Positions 1 through 6,247 are shown, numbered from the stretch's first letter. The stretch is 9,268 nucleotides of DNA from Nitrospira sp. (GCA_015904075.1 JABMDH010000075.1:3986-13253); one strand, 5' to 3'. Made by a program: numbers and translations. The notes: generated by a model from the sequence alone, not told the origin.

Positions 1-31
1 GGATCACATCTTCTGGAGCGATCACTTTCAC
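1..31 (-). CDS. Start of a probable DUF3501-family protein (partial, runs off the left edge)
   Basis: Only the first ten codons are inside the window. A GTG at 31-29 on the minus strand opens a frame reading VKVIAPEDVI, with no stop before the edge. A good Shine-Dalgarno (GAGGGGAG) lies about six bases upstream. From memory of the family, DUF3501 proteins begin in a similar way (Met-Lys, a hydrophobic pair, a charged pair, Ile). They are commonly encoded just downstream of a rubrerythrin and a GlpC-like Fe-S protein, which is the position seen here: 107 nt after the Fe-S gene, same strand. The start signal is directly visible. The family name rests on ten residues plus context, so it is tentative. 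Function is unknown in any case. Confidence 0.45.
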   Translation of the reverse strand, partial: MKVIAPEDVI

Positions 32-138
32 GAATACTCCCCTCACTCGCCGAGTGCGAACTGTATCTCGCGAGAAAAGCGCGACGGGCCGAACAGGTAT
101 GGCGAGTCCCGCCTTTCCCACCCCTCACCCCTTACCCC
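32..138. repeat. Intergenic gap with palindromes and a heptamer tandem repeat
   Basis: This gap lies between the Fe-S oxidoreductase and the gene at the left edge. It contains a perfect inverted repeat CACTCG-C-CGAGTG (44-56), a perfect 10-bp palindrome TCTCGCGAGA (66-75) inside a degenerate copy of a repeat found elsewhere in the window, and just over three copies of the heptamer ACCCCTY (120-143). The last heptamer copy overlaps the stop codon of the Fe-S gene. No open reading frame with a credible start uses this stretch. Confidence 0.6.
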
Positions 139-1419
139 TCACCGCTCTGACGGCAGCCCGTAGGCATCACGGACGATCTGAATGGGATGGAGGGACGCCT
201 TGCCTCCCGTGTGCGCCGAAGCCCCGGCTTGATCCAACTGCAATCCGGCCAACGGGCAATCGGACGCGACCAGATCAGCCGGAGCCTGCTCGATCGCCCG
301 CACAGCTTTCCCCGCGATTTTCATCGAGAGCGGAAAGAACTCTGTTTTTGCGGACCATGCGCCGTCGTGCCCCGAGCATTTTTCGATCACATCGACCTGC
401 GCACCGGCACATTCCATCAACTCTTTTGATTTGAAACCGATGTTTTGGTCTCTGAGATGACAAGGAATCTGATACGCGACGCGGCCTGGGCTTTTCTGAA
501 AATCCGTCACCAGCACGCCGTCACGCCGTAGCTTCATCAGGTACTCGCATACATCAAACGTCCGTTCGGCGGCCTTCTTCACGGCCTCCCCGCCGACAAC
601 CTCAGGATATTCGCGCTTCCACATGAGACTGCAGCTGGCTGTCGGCACCACGATGTCATAGCCTCGCTCAACCCACGGGAGAAATGATGCGACATTCGCT
701 GCAGCAGCCTGTTGAATCGACGCCGTATCACCGATGTCGAACGACGGCATGCCACAACAACGCTGTTCCGGCATAACTACATGGACGCCGTTCTTCTCCA
801 GCACCTGAACCGTGGCCTTCCCCACATCGGACGCTTGGTAGTTCACGAGGCAACTGCCGAAGAGCGCCACTTTTCGCGCTCCAGCTTCTGCCACCTGCGC
901 TCCGCCACGCCTGCTCCACCAACGGGCAAAGGTCTCGGATGAAAAATTCAAGACGTGGCGATCCCGATGCACCCCCGTAATGGCCTCTCCGATCAGGCGG
1001 AGGACACGGACCCCGAGAAGCCGATTGATCAGGGGGGCCAGGGCGCTGCCGATCGTGCCAAGCACGTCCGTCTTGATCAGCCACCGGTCCCGCCAGGATA
1101 CGCCCCTGGTCGTCGCCAGATGCTTTTTCCACGCAATCATCAGGCGCGGGAAATCCAACCCATATTGATGCGGCGGTGTGTACGGGCAATGGTTATAACA
1201 AAGCTTGCAGTAGTAACATTCATCGACGATGCGGTGGTGATCGGCCTGCGTCAGCTTGGCGACGTCGCCTTCGTACGAATCGATGCCGTCGAGCAGCGTA
1301 TTGAACGAGGGACAGAGGTTGAAACAACGGCGGCAGCCGTCGCACACCTCATAAATCCGCTGCGTCTCCTTCTGGAGCCGCGTCGCGTCGATGGGGTTAA
1401 GCAAACTCAATCCGTTCAC
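139..1419 (-). CDS. GlpC/HdrB-like iron-sulfur oxidoreductase (4Fe-4S plus CCG domains)
   Basis: This is a 426-residue soluble Fe-S protein of the GlpC / heterodisulfide-reductase-related group. Two 4Fe-4S ferredoxin motifs lie near the N terminus: CDGCRRCFNLCP (Cys 26, 29, 32, 36) and CYYCKLCYNHCP (Cys 68, 71, 74, 78). Two cysteine-rich CCG-type domains follow. The first has Cys190, Cys221-Cys222-Gly and Cys263; the second has Cys320, Cys348 and Cys388, with CSG in place of CCG. A mildly hydrophobic stretch (about 117-146) joins the halves, but there is no clear membrane helix. Family members pass electrons between a dehydrogenase or thiol chemistry and carriers; the partner here is unknown. 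Neighbouring rubrerythrin and MarR remnants point to peroxide or oxidative-stress redox work (inference). The start is a GTG with a modest AAGGGA about 11 bases upstream. It is not glycerol-3-phosphate dehydrogenase subunit C in any proven sense, because glpA and glpB are absent. Confidence 0.85.
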   Translation of the reverse strand: MNGLSLLNPIDATRLQKETQRIYEVCDGCRRCFNLCPSFNTLLDGIDSYEGDVAKLTQADHHRIVDECYYCKLCYNHCPYTPPHQYGLDFPRLMIAWKKHLATTRGVSWRDRWLIKTDVLGTIGSALAPLINRLLGVRVLRLIGEAITGVHRDRHVLNFSSETFARWWSRRGGAQVAEAGARKVALFGSCLVNYQASDVGKATVQVLEKNGVHVVMPEQRCCGMPSFDIGDTASIQQAAAANVASFLPWVERGYDIVVPTASCSLMWKREYPEVVGGEAVKKAAERTFDVCEYLMKLRRDGVLVTDFQKSPGRVAYQIPCHLRDQNIGFKSKELMECAGAQVDVIEKCSGHDGAWSAKTEFFPLSMKIAGKAVRAIEQAPADLVASDCPLAGLQLDQAGASAHTGGKASLHPIQIVRDAYGLPSER

Positions 1420-1460
1420 AACTCGTATTGTCCCTTGGGATTCCCCCTGAATACAAGATC

Positions 1461-1500
1461 GAAAAAGAAAAGGGTGGACTAGGTTGCCCTAGCCCACCCT
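1461..1500 (-). terminator. Strong intrinsic terminator behind the rubrerythrin remnant
   Basis: On the minus strand a 13-bp stem closes on a GCAA tetraloop: arms at 1488-1500 and 1471-1483, with one G-T wobble and otherwise full pairing. It is followed at once by a T-rich tract (complement of 1462-1470, eight T in nine bases). It lies 24 nt after the rubrerythrin stop and about 40 nt before the Fe-S gene start. It should therefore end transcripts coming from the MarR promoter and leave little room for a separate promoter for the Fe-S gene. Confidence 0.88.
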
Positions 1501-1523
1501 CGCATCGGCATCGATAAAAAGCA

Positions 1524-1658
1524 CTACCCCTTCAGACCGTCGAGCCCCTTCTGGAACCGGTTGGCATGCGAACGCTCGGCTTTCGCCAGCGTCTCAAACC
1601 ATTCAGCCAACTCGGCGAACCCCTCTTCGCGGGCGGTCTTCGCCATGCCCGGATACAT
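1524..1658 (-). pseudogene. Rubrerythrin C-terminal fragment (5' part deleted)
   Basis: Reading from ATG at 1658, this frame gives 44 residues beginning [13 protein letters not shown] and ending in TAG at 1524. It matches the second helical half of the ferritin-like domain of rubrerythrin. The Y-P-x-x-A-x-x-A-x-x-E-G block is followed by a helix carrying the diiron ligand motif ExxH (AERSHANRF, residues 27-35). A whole rubrerythrin of this type is roughly 140-200 residues with a matching first half; that half is absent. Immediately upstream the same frame has a TGA, so nothing of this frame extends to the left. The body lies inside the 3' end of the MarR gene in another frame. Intact rubrerythrins reduce peroxide with a diiron centre; this fragment cannot form one alone. 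It could be translated as a small peptide, but the AAGGGA before its ATG is too close to be a normal ribosome site. Confidence 0.75.
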
Positions 1659-2115
1659 TTCCCTTCAGCTGCAACACCCGAATAAGCTTCACCAGCGCTG
1701 ATAACAGACTGACCTGTTCTTCCACCGTCAGTTGCTCTGTCGCAGCAGACAAAATCTCAGGCCATCCGCTCGAGACCTTTCCGGCCTTCGCTCCCAGAGC
1801 CGTGAGATGCACCGTGACGATACGGTGATCGGCCTCCTGCTGACGCCGACGCACAAGACGTTTCTCCGCAAGCGTCCGGATTACCTCGGAGGCGGTAGGC
1901 AGCTTGACCGTCAGTTCACGCGCAATCGTCGAGACTGTCGCCGCCTGATTGGGACAGGACCGGAGATACGACAGAACTTGCACCTGCAATGGGCCGACGC
2001 CCTTTTGCCCTTGCCGCCTCCAGGTTCGGCTTTTCATCGCCAAGCCGATTTTCGAGAGCCCGGTCACTAAGCGATCAGGAAGACTGTCTTGTTTCATCTT
2101 TACCGCTGAAGCCAT
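1603..2115 (-). CDS. MarR-family winged-helix transcriptional regulator, C terminus replaced
   Basis: This 170-residue protein is read from the ATG at 2115. That start has a GAGGA Shine-Dalgarno five bases upstream and follows a promoter whose -35 box overlaps the only longer start, a TTG at 2184. The winged helix-turn-helix spans about residues 41-106: a helix with [10 protein letters not shown], the recognition region around [16 protein letters not shown], and a wing holding the MarR signature D-H-R (residues 96-98). A C-terminal dimerisation helix runs to about residue 150 ([13 protein letters not shown]). The last 18 residues (from Asn153) are unusually basic and are rubrerythrin coding DNA read in a different frame, so the native tail has probably been lost or altered. 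MarR proteins usually repress their own promoter and neighbours in response to oxidants or phenolics. Here the natural target would have been the rubrerythrin/Fe-S set, which is inference. No cysteine sensor stands out except Cys54. Confidence 0.82.
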   Translation of the reverse strand: MASAVKMKQDSLPDRLVTGLSKIGLAMKSRTWRRQGQKGVGPLQVQVLSYLRSCPNQAATVSTIARELTVKLPTASEVIRTLAEKRLVRRRQQEADHRIVTVHLTALGAKAGKVSSGWPEILSAATEQLTVEEQVSLLSALVKLIRVLQLKGNVSGHGEDRPRRGVRRVG

Positions 2116-2150
2116 GGTATCCTCATATGCTGTTGGAATGGTCTGGCGGA

Positions 2151-2184
2151 GCGTAGTGTATTGCGCAAAGATCCTACGCGTCAA
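2151..2184 (-). promoter_or_regulatory. Sigma70-like promoter with operator-like palindrome for the MarR gene
   Basis: On the minus strand the -35 box TTGACG (2184-2179) and the -10 box TACACT (2160-2155) are 18 nt apart. They sit about 40 nt before the MarR ATG. The spacer contains the perfect palindrome TTGCGCAA (2161-2168). Around it lie nearly concentric inverted arms, GCGTAG (2151-2156) and CTACGC (2174-2179). A repressor dimer bound here would cover both promoter boxes, which fits MarR autoregulation. The boxes and symmetry are seen directly; the operator role is inferred. Confidence 0.6.
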
Positions 2185-2310
2185 GTCCGATACATTCTAT
2201 CCCGACAATCGGTGACACCCTGGGCTGATCCTTTCTCCTCATCTATCCGTTCATGCTGTGTACTGCCGGTTCATGACTCGCGGCAACCCCCTTATCGACT
2301 GTCCCACAAT

Positions 2311-2332
2311 AGAAACCGCATCGTTCGACGCA
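2311..2332 (-). terminator. Weak candidate terminator after the universal stress protein
   Basis: About 20 nt after the stop codon at 2352, the minus strand can form a six-pair stem (2332-2327 with 2322-2317, two G-T wobbles) around the loop GAAC. It is followed by the T-rich tract TTTCTATT (downstream, complement of about 2308-2315). The stem is short and the T tract broken, so it may be only partly effective or not real. Confidence 0.25.
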
Positions 2333-2351
2333 TGCAACCCGCCCTGTCCGA

Positions 2352-3209
2352 TCATCGAACCACAAGCACGGAACAGGCGGCATGCTGCACGACACGAGTC
2401 GAGACGCTGCCAAGCAATACCCGGCCGATTGCCCCCAAACCTTTGGCGCCCGTGACGATCAGATCGGCCTTCTCCTGTTTCGCTGCTGTAAGAATCTGGT
2501 CGGCTGTCTTTCCCAGCCTCATGGACTCATTCACCTGAAAACCCGCTTTCGCCACTCTGTCCACATAGCGCTGCACCAGCATGGTTCCCGCTTCACGCAG
2601 TCCCGGATACTTCAGATCAGGCATCACATGCGCAATGGTTACCATCACCGGCTCACGATCGGGACCATCGGGAGCAGGATTGATGTATCGAAGCAGAAAC
2701 CGAACCGCTTTGTCCGATGCCGGTGAACCGTCGATGGCCAGGAGAATCCGACGCACAGGCCGAGGCGTCTCCTTCACCACCAACACCGAGCAGGGCGCAT
2801 GATGGATCGCATAGTTCGACACACTGCCGAGCATGAATCGATCCAAGGTGTCCAACCCTCGCGAACCGATTGCCAACAGGTTGACACCCCGCTTGGCGTG
2901 TTTCATGATCGACGTCGCCACCCCGCCCCGATCTACAATCACTGTTCCGTTCAAGCCCGACTCTTTCAGTACCGTTTCCGTCTGCTTTTTGACCGTCTTT
3001 GCGTTCGCCTCCATCCGTTTGATCTCGTCTTGGAGATACCGCCTTGTTCCCACAATCATGGGTTGAATCATGAAAGGCGTGCGCACGCCTGCGACATCCA
3101 CAACGTGTAGCGCCCGGACTACAGGCTGAACCGTCAACGGTATCTGTGCCGTCCATTCAACAGCCCACCGTCCATATTTCGACCCATCCGTCACTGCTAA
3201 AACTTTCAT
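2352..3209 (-). CDS. Two-domain universal stress protein (UspA family)
   Basis: This 285-residue cytoplasmic protein has two tandem Usp domains (about 1-146 and 152-285). Each domain opens with the beta-strand then Asp motif typical of the family (MKVLAVTDGS; RRILLAIDGS). Each ends with the ATP-binding signature G-2x-G-9x-G-S: Gly115/Gly118/Gly128-Ser129 and Gly255/Gly258/Gly268-Ser269. Both halves therefore look like the nucleotide-binding type. Both finish with the common C-S-V-L-V-V strand. The start is the ATG at 3209, with AAAGGA seven bases upstream; longer starts would overlap the phosphofructokinase and do not look like Usp sequence. It lies 38 nt after the phosphofructokinase, very likely in the same transcript. 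Usp proteins help cells survive starvation and redox or energy stress. The exact partner is unknown. Confidence 0.9.
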   Translation of the reverse strand: MKVLAVTDGSKYGRWAVEWTAQIPLTVQPVVRALHVVDVAGVRTPFMIQPMIVGTRRYLQDEIKRMEANAKTVKKQTETVLKESGLNGTVIVDRGGVATSIMKHAKRGVNLLAIGSRGLDTLDRFMLGSVSNYAIHHAPCSVLVVKETPRPVRRILLAIDGSPASDKAVRFLLRYINPAPDGPDREPVMVTIAHVMPDLKYPGLREAGTMLVQRYVDRVAKAGFQVNESMRLGKTADQILTAAKQEKADLIVTGAKGLGAIGRVLLGSVSTRVVQHAACSVLVVR

Positions 3210-3247
3210 ACCATCATCCTTTCTCCTGCGGCTGACCCACCCCCGGT

Positions 3248-4495
3248 TCAGCCAATGCCGGAAAAGCGCGTGCGAAATGCCGCCGGGGAAAGTCCGGCCA
3301 ATACGGCGCAACGGCCAAGTCTGTCCGGATCATTGAAATCCTCCTCGGTCAACCGGATCATATATTGCCGGGCGGTCTGGTAGGACTGGGAACCGATATC
3401 CACCATCCTGACTTTCGCCCGCCCCGTCACCGGGTCCAGCATGTGTTTGAACGGAATCGGCGTGAAGCGCCCGTCCTGAATCGATACCATCGCTGCCGTA
3501 CCCCCATCGAGTACATACTGGGAGGCAGAGTAGCCGAGATCGCGGGTGTATTCGATATCGTACGGAATGGGGTCCGCACAGCGCAATTCGTAGCCGACAT
3601 TTTTAGAGACGATTGAAACGGAAAGCCCCAACTCCTTTAACCCCTTCGTGACTTCCCTCCTGAGCACATCGCCAAGATCGACCTCCGACAGGCGCATGTG
3701 GCCATGCTCATCTCGTTCGATCTGTTCCAGCCCGCGAAGGTCCTGAGAATCCACAATCTCGATCAAACCCTCCGCCAGCACGGCAACCCCATCGGCTTGG
3801 CCGCTGGCGAGCTGCTTGATGATGACCCCGATCAACAGATCAACCAGACGCCGCAGTTTCACAGGACGTTCCGTGAATTCCTCCGGAATAATCGTCACCG
3901 TCGCGCCGGCGGCCTTCCCGATCCCCAGCGCCAAGTGGCCGGCTTTGCGCCCCATTGTAACGACGAAATACCAACGAGCGGTCGTCTGAGCATCGACCAT
4001 CAGATTTTTCACAATGCCGACACCGACGTGCCGCGCGGTTTGAAACCCGAATGTCGGAATGCCGTTGGGAAGATCAAGATCGTTATCGATCGTCTTCGGC
4101 ACATGGACAACCTGAATCCGGCCAGCCGACCGCTCCTCTACTTTGAACGCCGAGAAGGCCGTATCGTCTCCGCCGATAGTGATCAAGCGCGTGACCCCGA
4201 GCTGTGCCAGGGTAGATAGAACGCGGTCCAGAAGTTCAACCGTCTTGGTCGGGTTGGCCCGTGACGTGCCGATATAAGACCCGCCGCAAAAGTGAAGCCG
4301 GCTAACATCCTCCGTCGAAAGCGACCGGACATTCCCCCGGCTTCCCTCCATGAGCCATTTGAACCCGTCAAGAATGCCGAGGACCTCGCAGCCGCCGAGA
4401 ATGGCGCGGATCGTGGCTGCGCTGATGACGCTGTTGATGCCGGGCGCCGGTCCGCCCCCGACCAACATGCCGATGATCGTTCGTGGTGAGGCCAT
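3248..4495 (-). CDS. 6-phosphofructokinase, pyrophosphate-dependent type
   Basis: This 415-residue cytoplasmic enzyme interconverts fructose 6-phosphate and fructose 1,6-bisphosphate. Family motifs appear in order: N-terminal phosphate-binding GGGPAPGIN (13-21), GGDD (108-111), PKTIDND (133-139) with the catalytic Asp, MGR (181-183), PEE (204-206) and a sugar-phosphate-binding stretch with PIPYD...YTRDLGY (309-322). ATP-dependent enzymes carry Gly where this protein has the second Asp of GGDD, and Gly where it has Lys134. Both substitutions mark the PPi-using class, whose reaction is reversible and saves ATP. Length and motif spacing look complete. The start is ATG at 4495 with ACAGG five bases upstream. 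It is followed by a universal stress protein gene in the same direction. PPi dependence is read from the motif and not proven. Confidence 0.88.
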   Translation of the reverse strand: MASPRTIIGMLVGGGPAPGINSVISAATIRAILGGCEVLGILDGFKWLMEGSRGNVRSLSTEDVSRLHFCGGSYIGTSRANPTKTVELLDRVLSTLAQLGVTRLITIGGDDTAFSAFKVEERSAGRIQVVHVPKTIDNDLDLPNGIPTFGFQTARHVGVGIVKNLMVDAQTTARWYFVVTMGRKAGHLALGIGKAAGATVTIIPEEFTERPVKLRRLVDLLIGVIIKQLASGQADGVAVLAEGLIEIVDSQDLRGLEQIERDEHGHMRLSEVDLGDVLRREVTKGLKELGLSVSIVSKNVGYELRCADPIPYDIEYTRDLGYSASQYVLDGGTAAMVSIQDGRFTPIPFKHMLDPVTGRAKVRMVDIGSQSYQTARQYMIRLTEEDFNDPDRLGRCAVLAGLSPAAFRTRFSGIG

Positions 4496-4929
4496 CCTTG
4501 CCTGTTCTTACCTGTCGGCCCAGCCGTCTTCCGATTGATTCATGATCTTCTTCGGCATGGTTGTATACTCCATTTTACCGAGAGGCAAGCGATGCGACTC
4601 GAAGAAATGGCACAGACAGTTAGGGAATGAAGGAGAGGGAAGAAAAACTAAACGGGCACAGCACGCCACTGGGCTTGCCCCGCCTCTCCTCTGAGGGGCT
4701 ACATTGTCTTCACCTCTCACCGTCCAACAACATCGGTGACGGATTGTCTCCGAGACGGCTACTCAGACAAACAGCAGTTGGAGCGACTCGTTCATAATTG
4801 GACAGATGAGCTGGAAAACCCACTTGATGCAGGGCCATCGCGACCTTCGATTTATCCTCCTATATCGGTCGACTCTCTTGTGGTACCCTGAGCAAAGGAT
4901 TGTTCCTGACCACACCGAAGAGGACGATT
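4496..4929. other. Gene-free divergent intergenic region (434 nt)
   Basis: This stretch separates the minus-strand phosphofructokinase from the plus-strand PII-like gene and must hold both promoters. The minus strand has a weak promoter candidate (4562-4588). Short self-complementary stretches occur at 4671-4680 and 4677-4699 (GCCCC/GGGGC arms), without a T tract. A 70-codon minus-strand frame (4720-4508) has a low-complexity composition and no good ribosome site. I see no convincing promoter for the plus-strand gene and no RNA gene. Confidence 0.55.
4562..4588 (-). promoter_or_regulatory. Weak candidate promoter for phosphofructokinase-Usp pair
   Basis: The minus strand shows TTGCCT (4588-4583) and TATACA (4567-4562), about 67 nt before the phosphofructokinase ATG. 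The spacer of 15 nt is short and each box matches only partly, so this is a suggestion only. Confidence 0.22.
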
Positions 4930-5256
4930 ATGAAGATGCTTCATATTGTCTGTGGGAAGAGGTTTGAAGAAGAGATCATTACAATATTTAAGGAACGAGG
5001 TCTCAACGGCTATACAGTCATTTCAGGTGTGGGCGGCTCCGGTGTGACCGGAACCGTGTCTGGTTCGGACACGTCAACCGGCCACAATAGCAACACCAGC
5101 AACACGCTGTTTATGGTGGCGCTCGATTACGAGTCTATTTTTCTGCCAGAGATTCTTGCAGCTCTAAAAGCCATGCGTGCGAAGCATGTTCAAGGGCATC
5201 TCAACCATGAAATCCCGTTGAAGGTCTTTCTTCAACCCTGCGAGATCATCATTTAG
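4930..5256 (+). CDS. PII-like signalling protein (P-II superfamily)
   Basis: This small 108-residue protein has the ferredoxin-like beta-alpha-beta layout of the PII superfamily. It starts with strand MKMLHIVCGK, then a helix (FEEEIITIFKERG), then the GYTVISG strand (27-33), which strongly recalls the GYTV segment leading into the T-loop of PII and SbtB-type proteins. The loop (about 34-58) is rich in Gly, Ser, Thr and Asn. Next come strand TLFMVALDYE, a second helix (SIFLPEILAALKAMRAKH) and a last strand (LKVFLQPCEIII). The uridylylated tyrosine region of classic GlnB is not recognisable, so it is better called PII-like. Such proteins bind adenine nucleotides and usually control a transporter or enzyme; no transporter adjoins it here. 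The start is ATG at 4930 with AGAGGA five bases upstream; a longer start at 4900 lacks such a site. It stands alone and converges on the L,D-transpeptidase. Confidence 0.68.
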   Translation: MKMLHIVCGKRFEEEIITIFKERGLNGYTVISGVGGSGVTGTVSGSDTSTGHNSNTSNTLFMVALDYESIFLPEILAALKAMRAKHVQGHLNHEIPLKVFLQPCEIII

Positions 5257-5316
5257 AATTCGCACTCTGTGCGTCGCTCCATCATTCGGCCACAATTTCA
5301 AATCCCAGGTTGGGCG

Positions 5317-6111
5317 TCATGGCGCCTGGCCGATGATGTGGACTCTCAGGCCGTGTGAGAGCGGGATCAACCTATCATCCTCCACATAGCCGCCTAAAAC
5401 CCACTCGAACAGCCGCTTCGCGTCGTTCAGTTCCGGGTCTTTAGGAAAACCGTACTGTTCTTTTTGCATCGGTTCATCATAGAGACCGATGCAGCCGTGC
5501 GAAGCGGGATGGCCCGGCAGGTCGCGCCCGTGAATCCAGTACGACACCCCTTCTCTATCGATATAGAACCGCAGTGCGTAGTTCATGGGATACGGACGAT
5601 CGGTTCCTTCGACCGTAAATAGGCTGGATCGATGGTGGCGATGGGCGGCCGTCAGTCGAAACTCACCGGCCGGTGTGAAGCCCAACCCATTCCCAGAGGC
5701 AATCGGCATGGAAAATCTGAGCGCGCCGTATTCATAGGCGCCGAGAAACTGCTCCGACAAGTCGACCAGAATGAGTTGCTTCTCCAATTCAGCCGGCGAA
5801 TAGAATACGGGCATCGGCTGGAACTCCGCCAAATCATCAATCCGTCTCGGGACTTTGATGGACACACCGGCGTGTGCATGGCGCCGGTCAATTCGATTGA
5901 GCCGCGCCACATCAATCCAATATTCACCGAACAATGTTTCCAGGGATTCCTTCGGACGCAGCGTCCGGCAGTCCCACTTCACCGCCGCATCGCTCGGATG
6001 GACGACGGCACATGGGCCATGCTGCTTGCGTAGCGATTCCGCGTGAGAGGCGATGGGAAGGAGCACTCCTACCGCAAGGAAGACCACTCCGGTCCACCAC
6101 TCACATCTCAT
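5317..6111 (-). CDS. Secreted L,D-transpeptidase (YkuD domain)
   Basis: From the ATG at 6111 this is 264 residues. A typical signal peptide comes first: a short start with Arg2, a hydrophobic core (WWTGVVFLAVGVLL) and a cleavage-like site after SHA (residue 24). Residues about 48-88 (spacing L-x-x-L-F, W-x-D-V-A-x-L-N, I-K-V-P) look like a degenerate LysM peptidoglycan-binding module. The YkuD catalytic domain spans about 113-258, with TPAGEF (146-151), the first catalytic His in WIHG (His194) and the signature SHGCIGL with nucleophile Cys207. Such enzymes act in the periplasm, forming meso-DAP cross-links or attaching proteins to peptidoglycan. A His-rich patch (HRHH, 157-160) is unusual. 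Longer starts exist at ATG 6171 (CAGG five bases upstream) and TTG 6186. I preferred 6111 because it gives a normal-length signal peptide, but its ribosome site is weak. It converges on the PII-like gene with a gap of about 60 nt. Confidence 0.87.
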   Translation of the reverse strand: MRCEWWTGVVFLAVGVLLPIASHAESLRKQHGPCAVVHPSDAAVKWDCRTLRPKESLETLFGEYWIDVARLNRIDRRHAHAGVSIKVPRRIDDLAEFQPMPVFYSPAELEKQLILVDLSEQFLGAYEYGALRFSMPIASGNGLGFTPAGEFRLTAAHRHHRSSLFTVEGTDRPYPMNYALRFYIDREGVSYWIHGRDLPGHPASHGCIGLYDEPMQKEQYGFPKDPELNDAKRLFEWVLGGYVEDDRLIPLSHGLRVHIIGQAP

Positions 6112-6225
6112 CACTCGTCCGAAGAAAGAGTGTATGGCGCGAGACCGGAGCGCAAATCGAAGCACTCCCATAATAACCTGATCCAATCACGTACTCTACG
6201 CCATCAGCTATATGCTCTATCCCAA

Positions 6226-6247
6226 CGAGATACGCTTCACGAAGTAC
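6226..6247. repeat. Short dispersed intergenic repeat, copy near the CBS gene 3' end
   Basis: This 22-nt element is centred on ATACGCTTCACGA and matches the copy at 7224-7245 in 19 of 22 positions. It lies directly after the stop codon of the CBS half gene, in a non-coding gap. Next to it AGTACT occurs twice, 7 nt apart (6243-6248 and 6256-6261), spanning the stop codon. Confidence 0.6.

Noticed and set aside
955..1482. A 175-codon plus-strand frame across the Fe-S gene
   Set aside because: It is the opposite-strand shadow of a gene with clear 4Fe-4S motifs, and its product shows no recognisable domain.
2116..2184. Longer MarR start at TTG 2184
   Set aside because: The TTG is the -35 box of the promoter, and the ATG at 2115 has a good ribosome site.
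3210..3311. Longer start for the minus-strand Usp
   Set aside because: It would overlap the end of phosphofructokinase and adds residues unlike Usp; the ATG at 3209 has a proper ribosome site.
3698..4219. A 173-codon plus-strand frame within phosphofructokinase
   Set aside because: Shadow of a gene with all the family motifs on the other strand.
4608..4624. TGGCAC, possible sigma54 -24 element
   Set aside because: The -12 element does not match TTGC at the required spacing.
4508..4720. A 70-codon minus-strand frame ahead of phosphofructokinase
   Set aside because: No good ribosome site, odd composition and no recognisable domain. A short leader peptide from an inner ATG is possible but unsupported.
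5280..5338. Inverted repeat CATCAT(T)CGGCCA / TGGCCGATGATG between convergent genes, possible two-way terminator
   Set aside because: One bulge, a long loop, no T tract, and one arm is inside the coding end of the L,D-transpeptidase.
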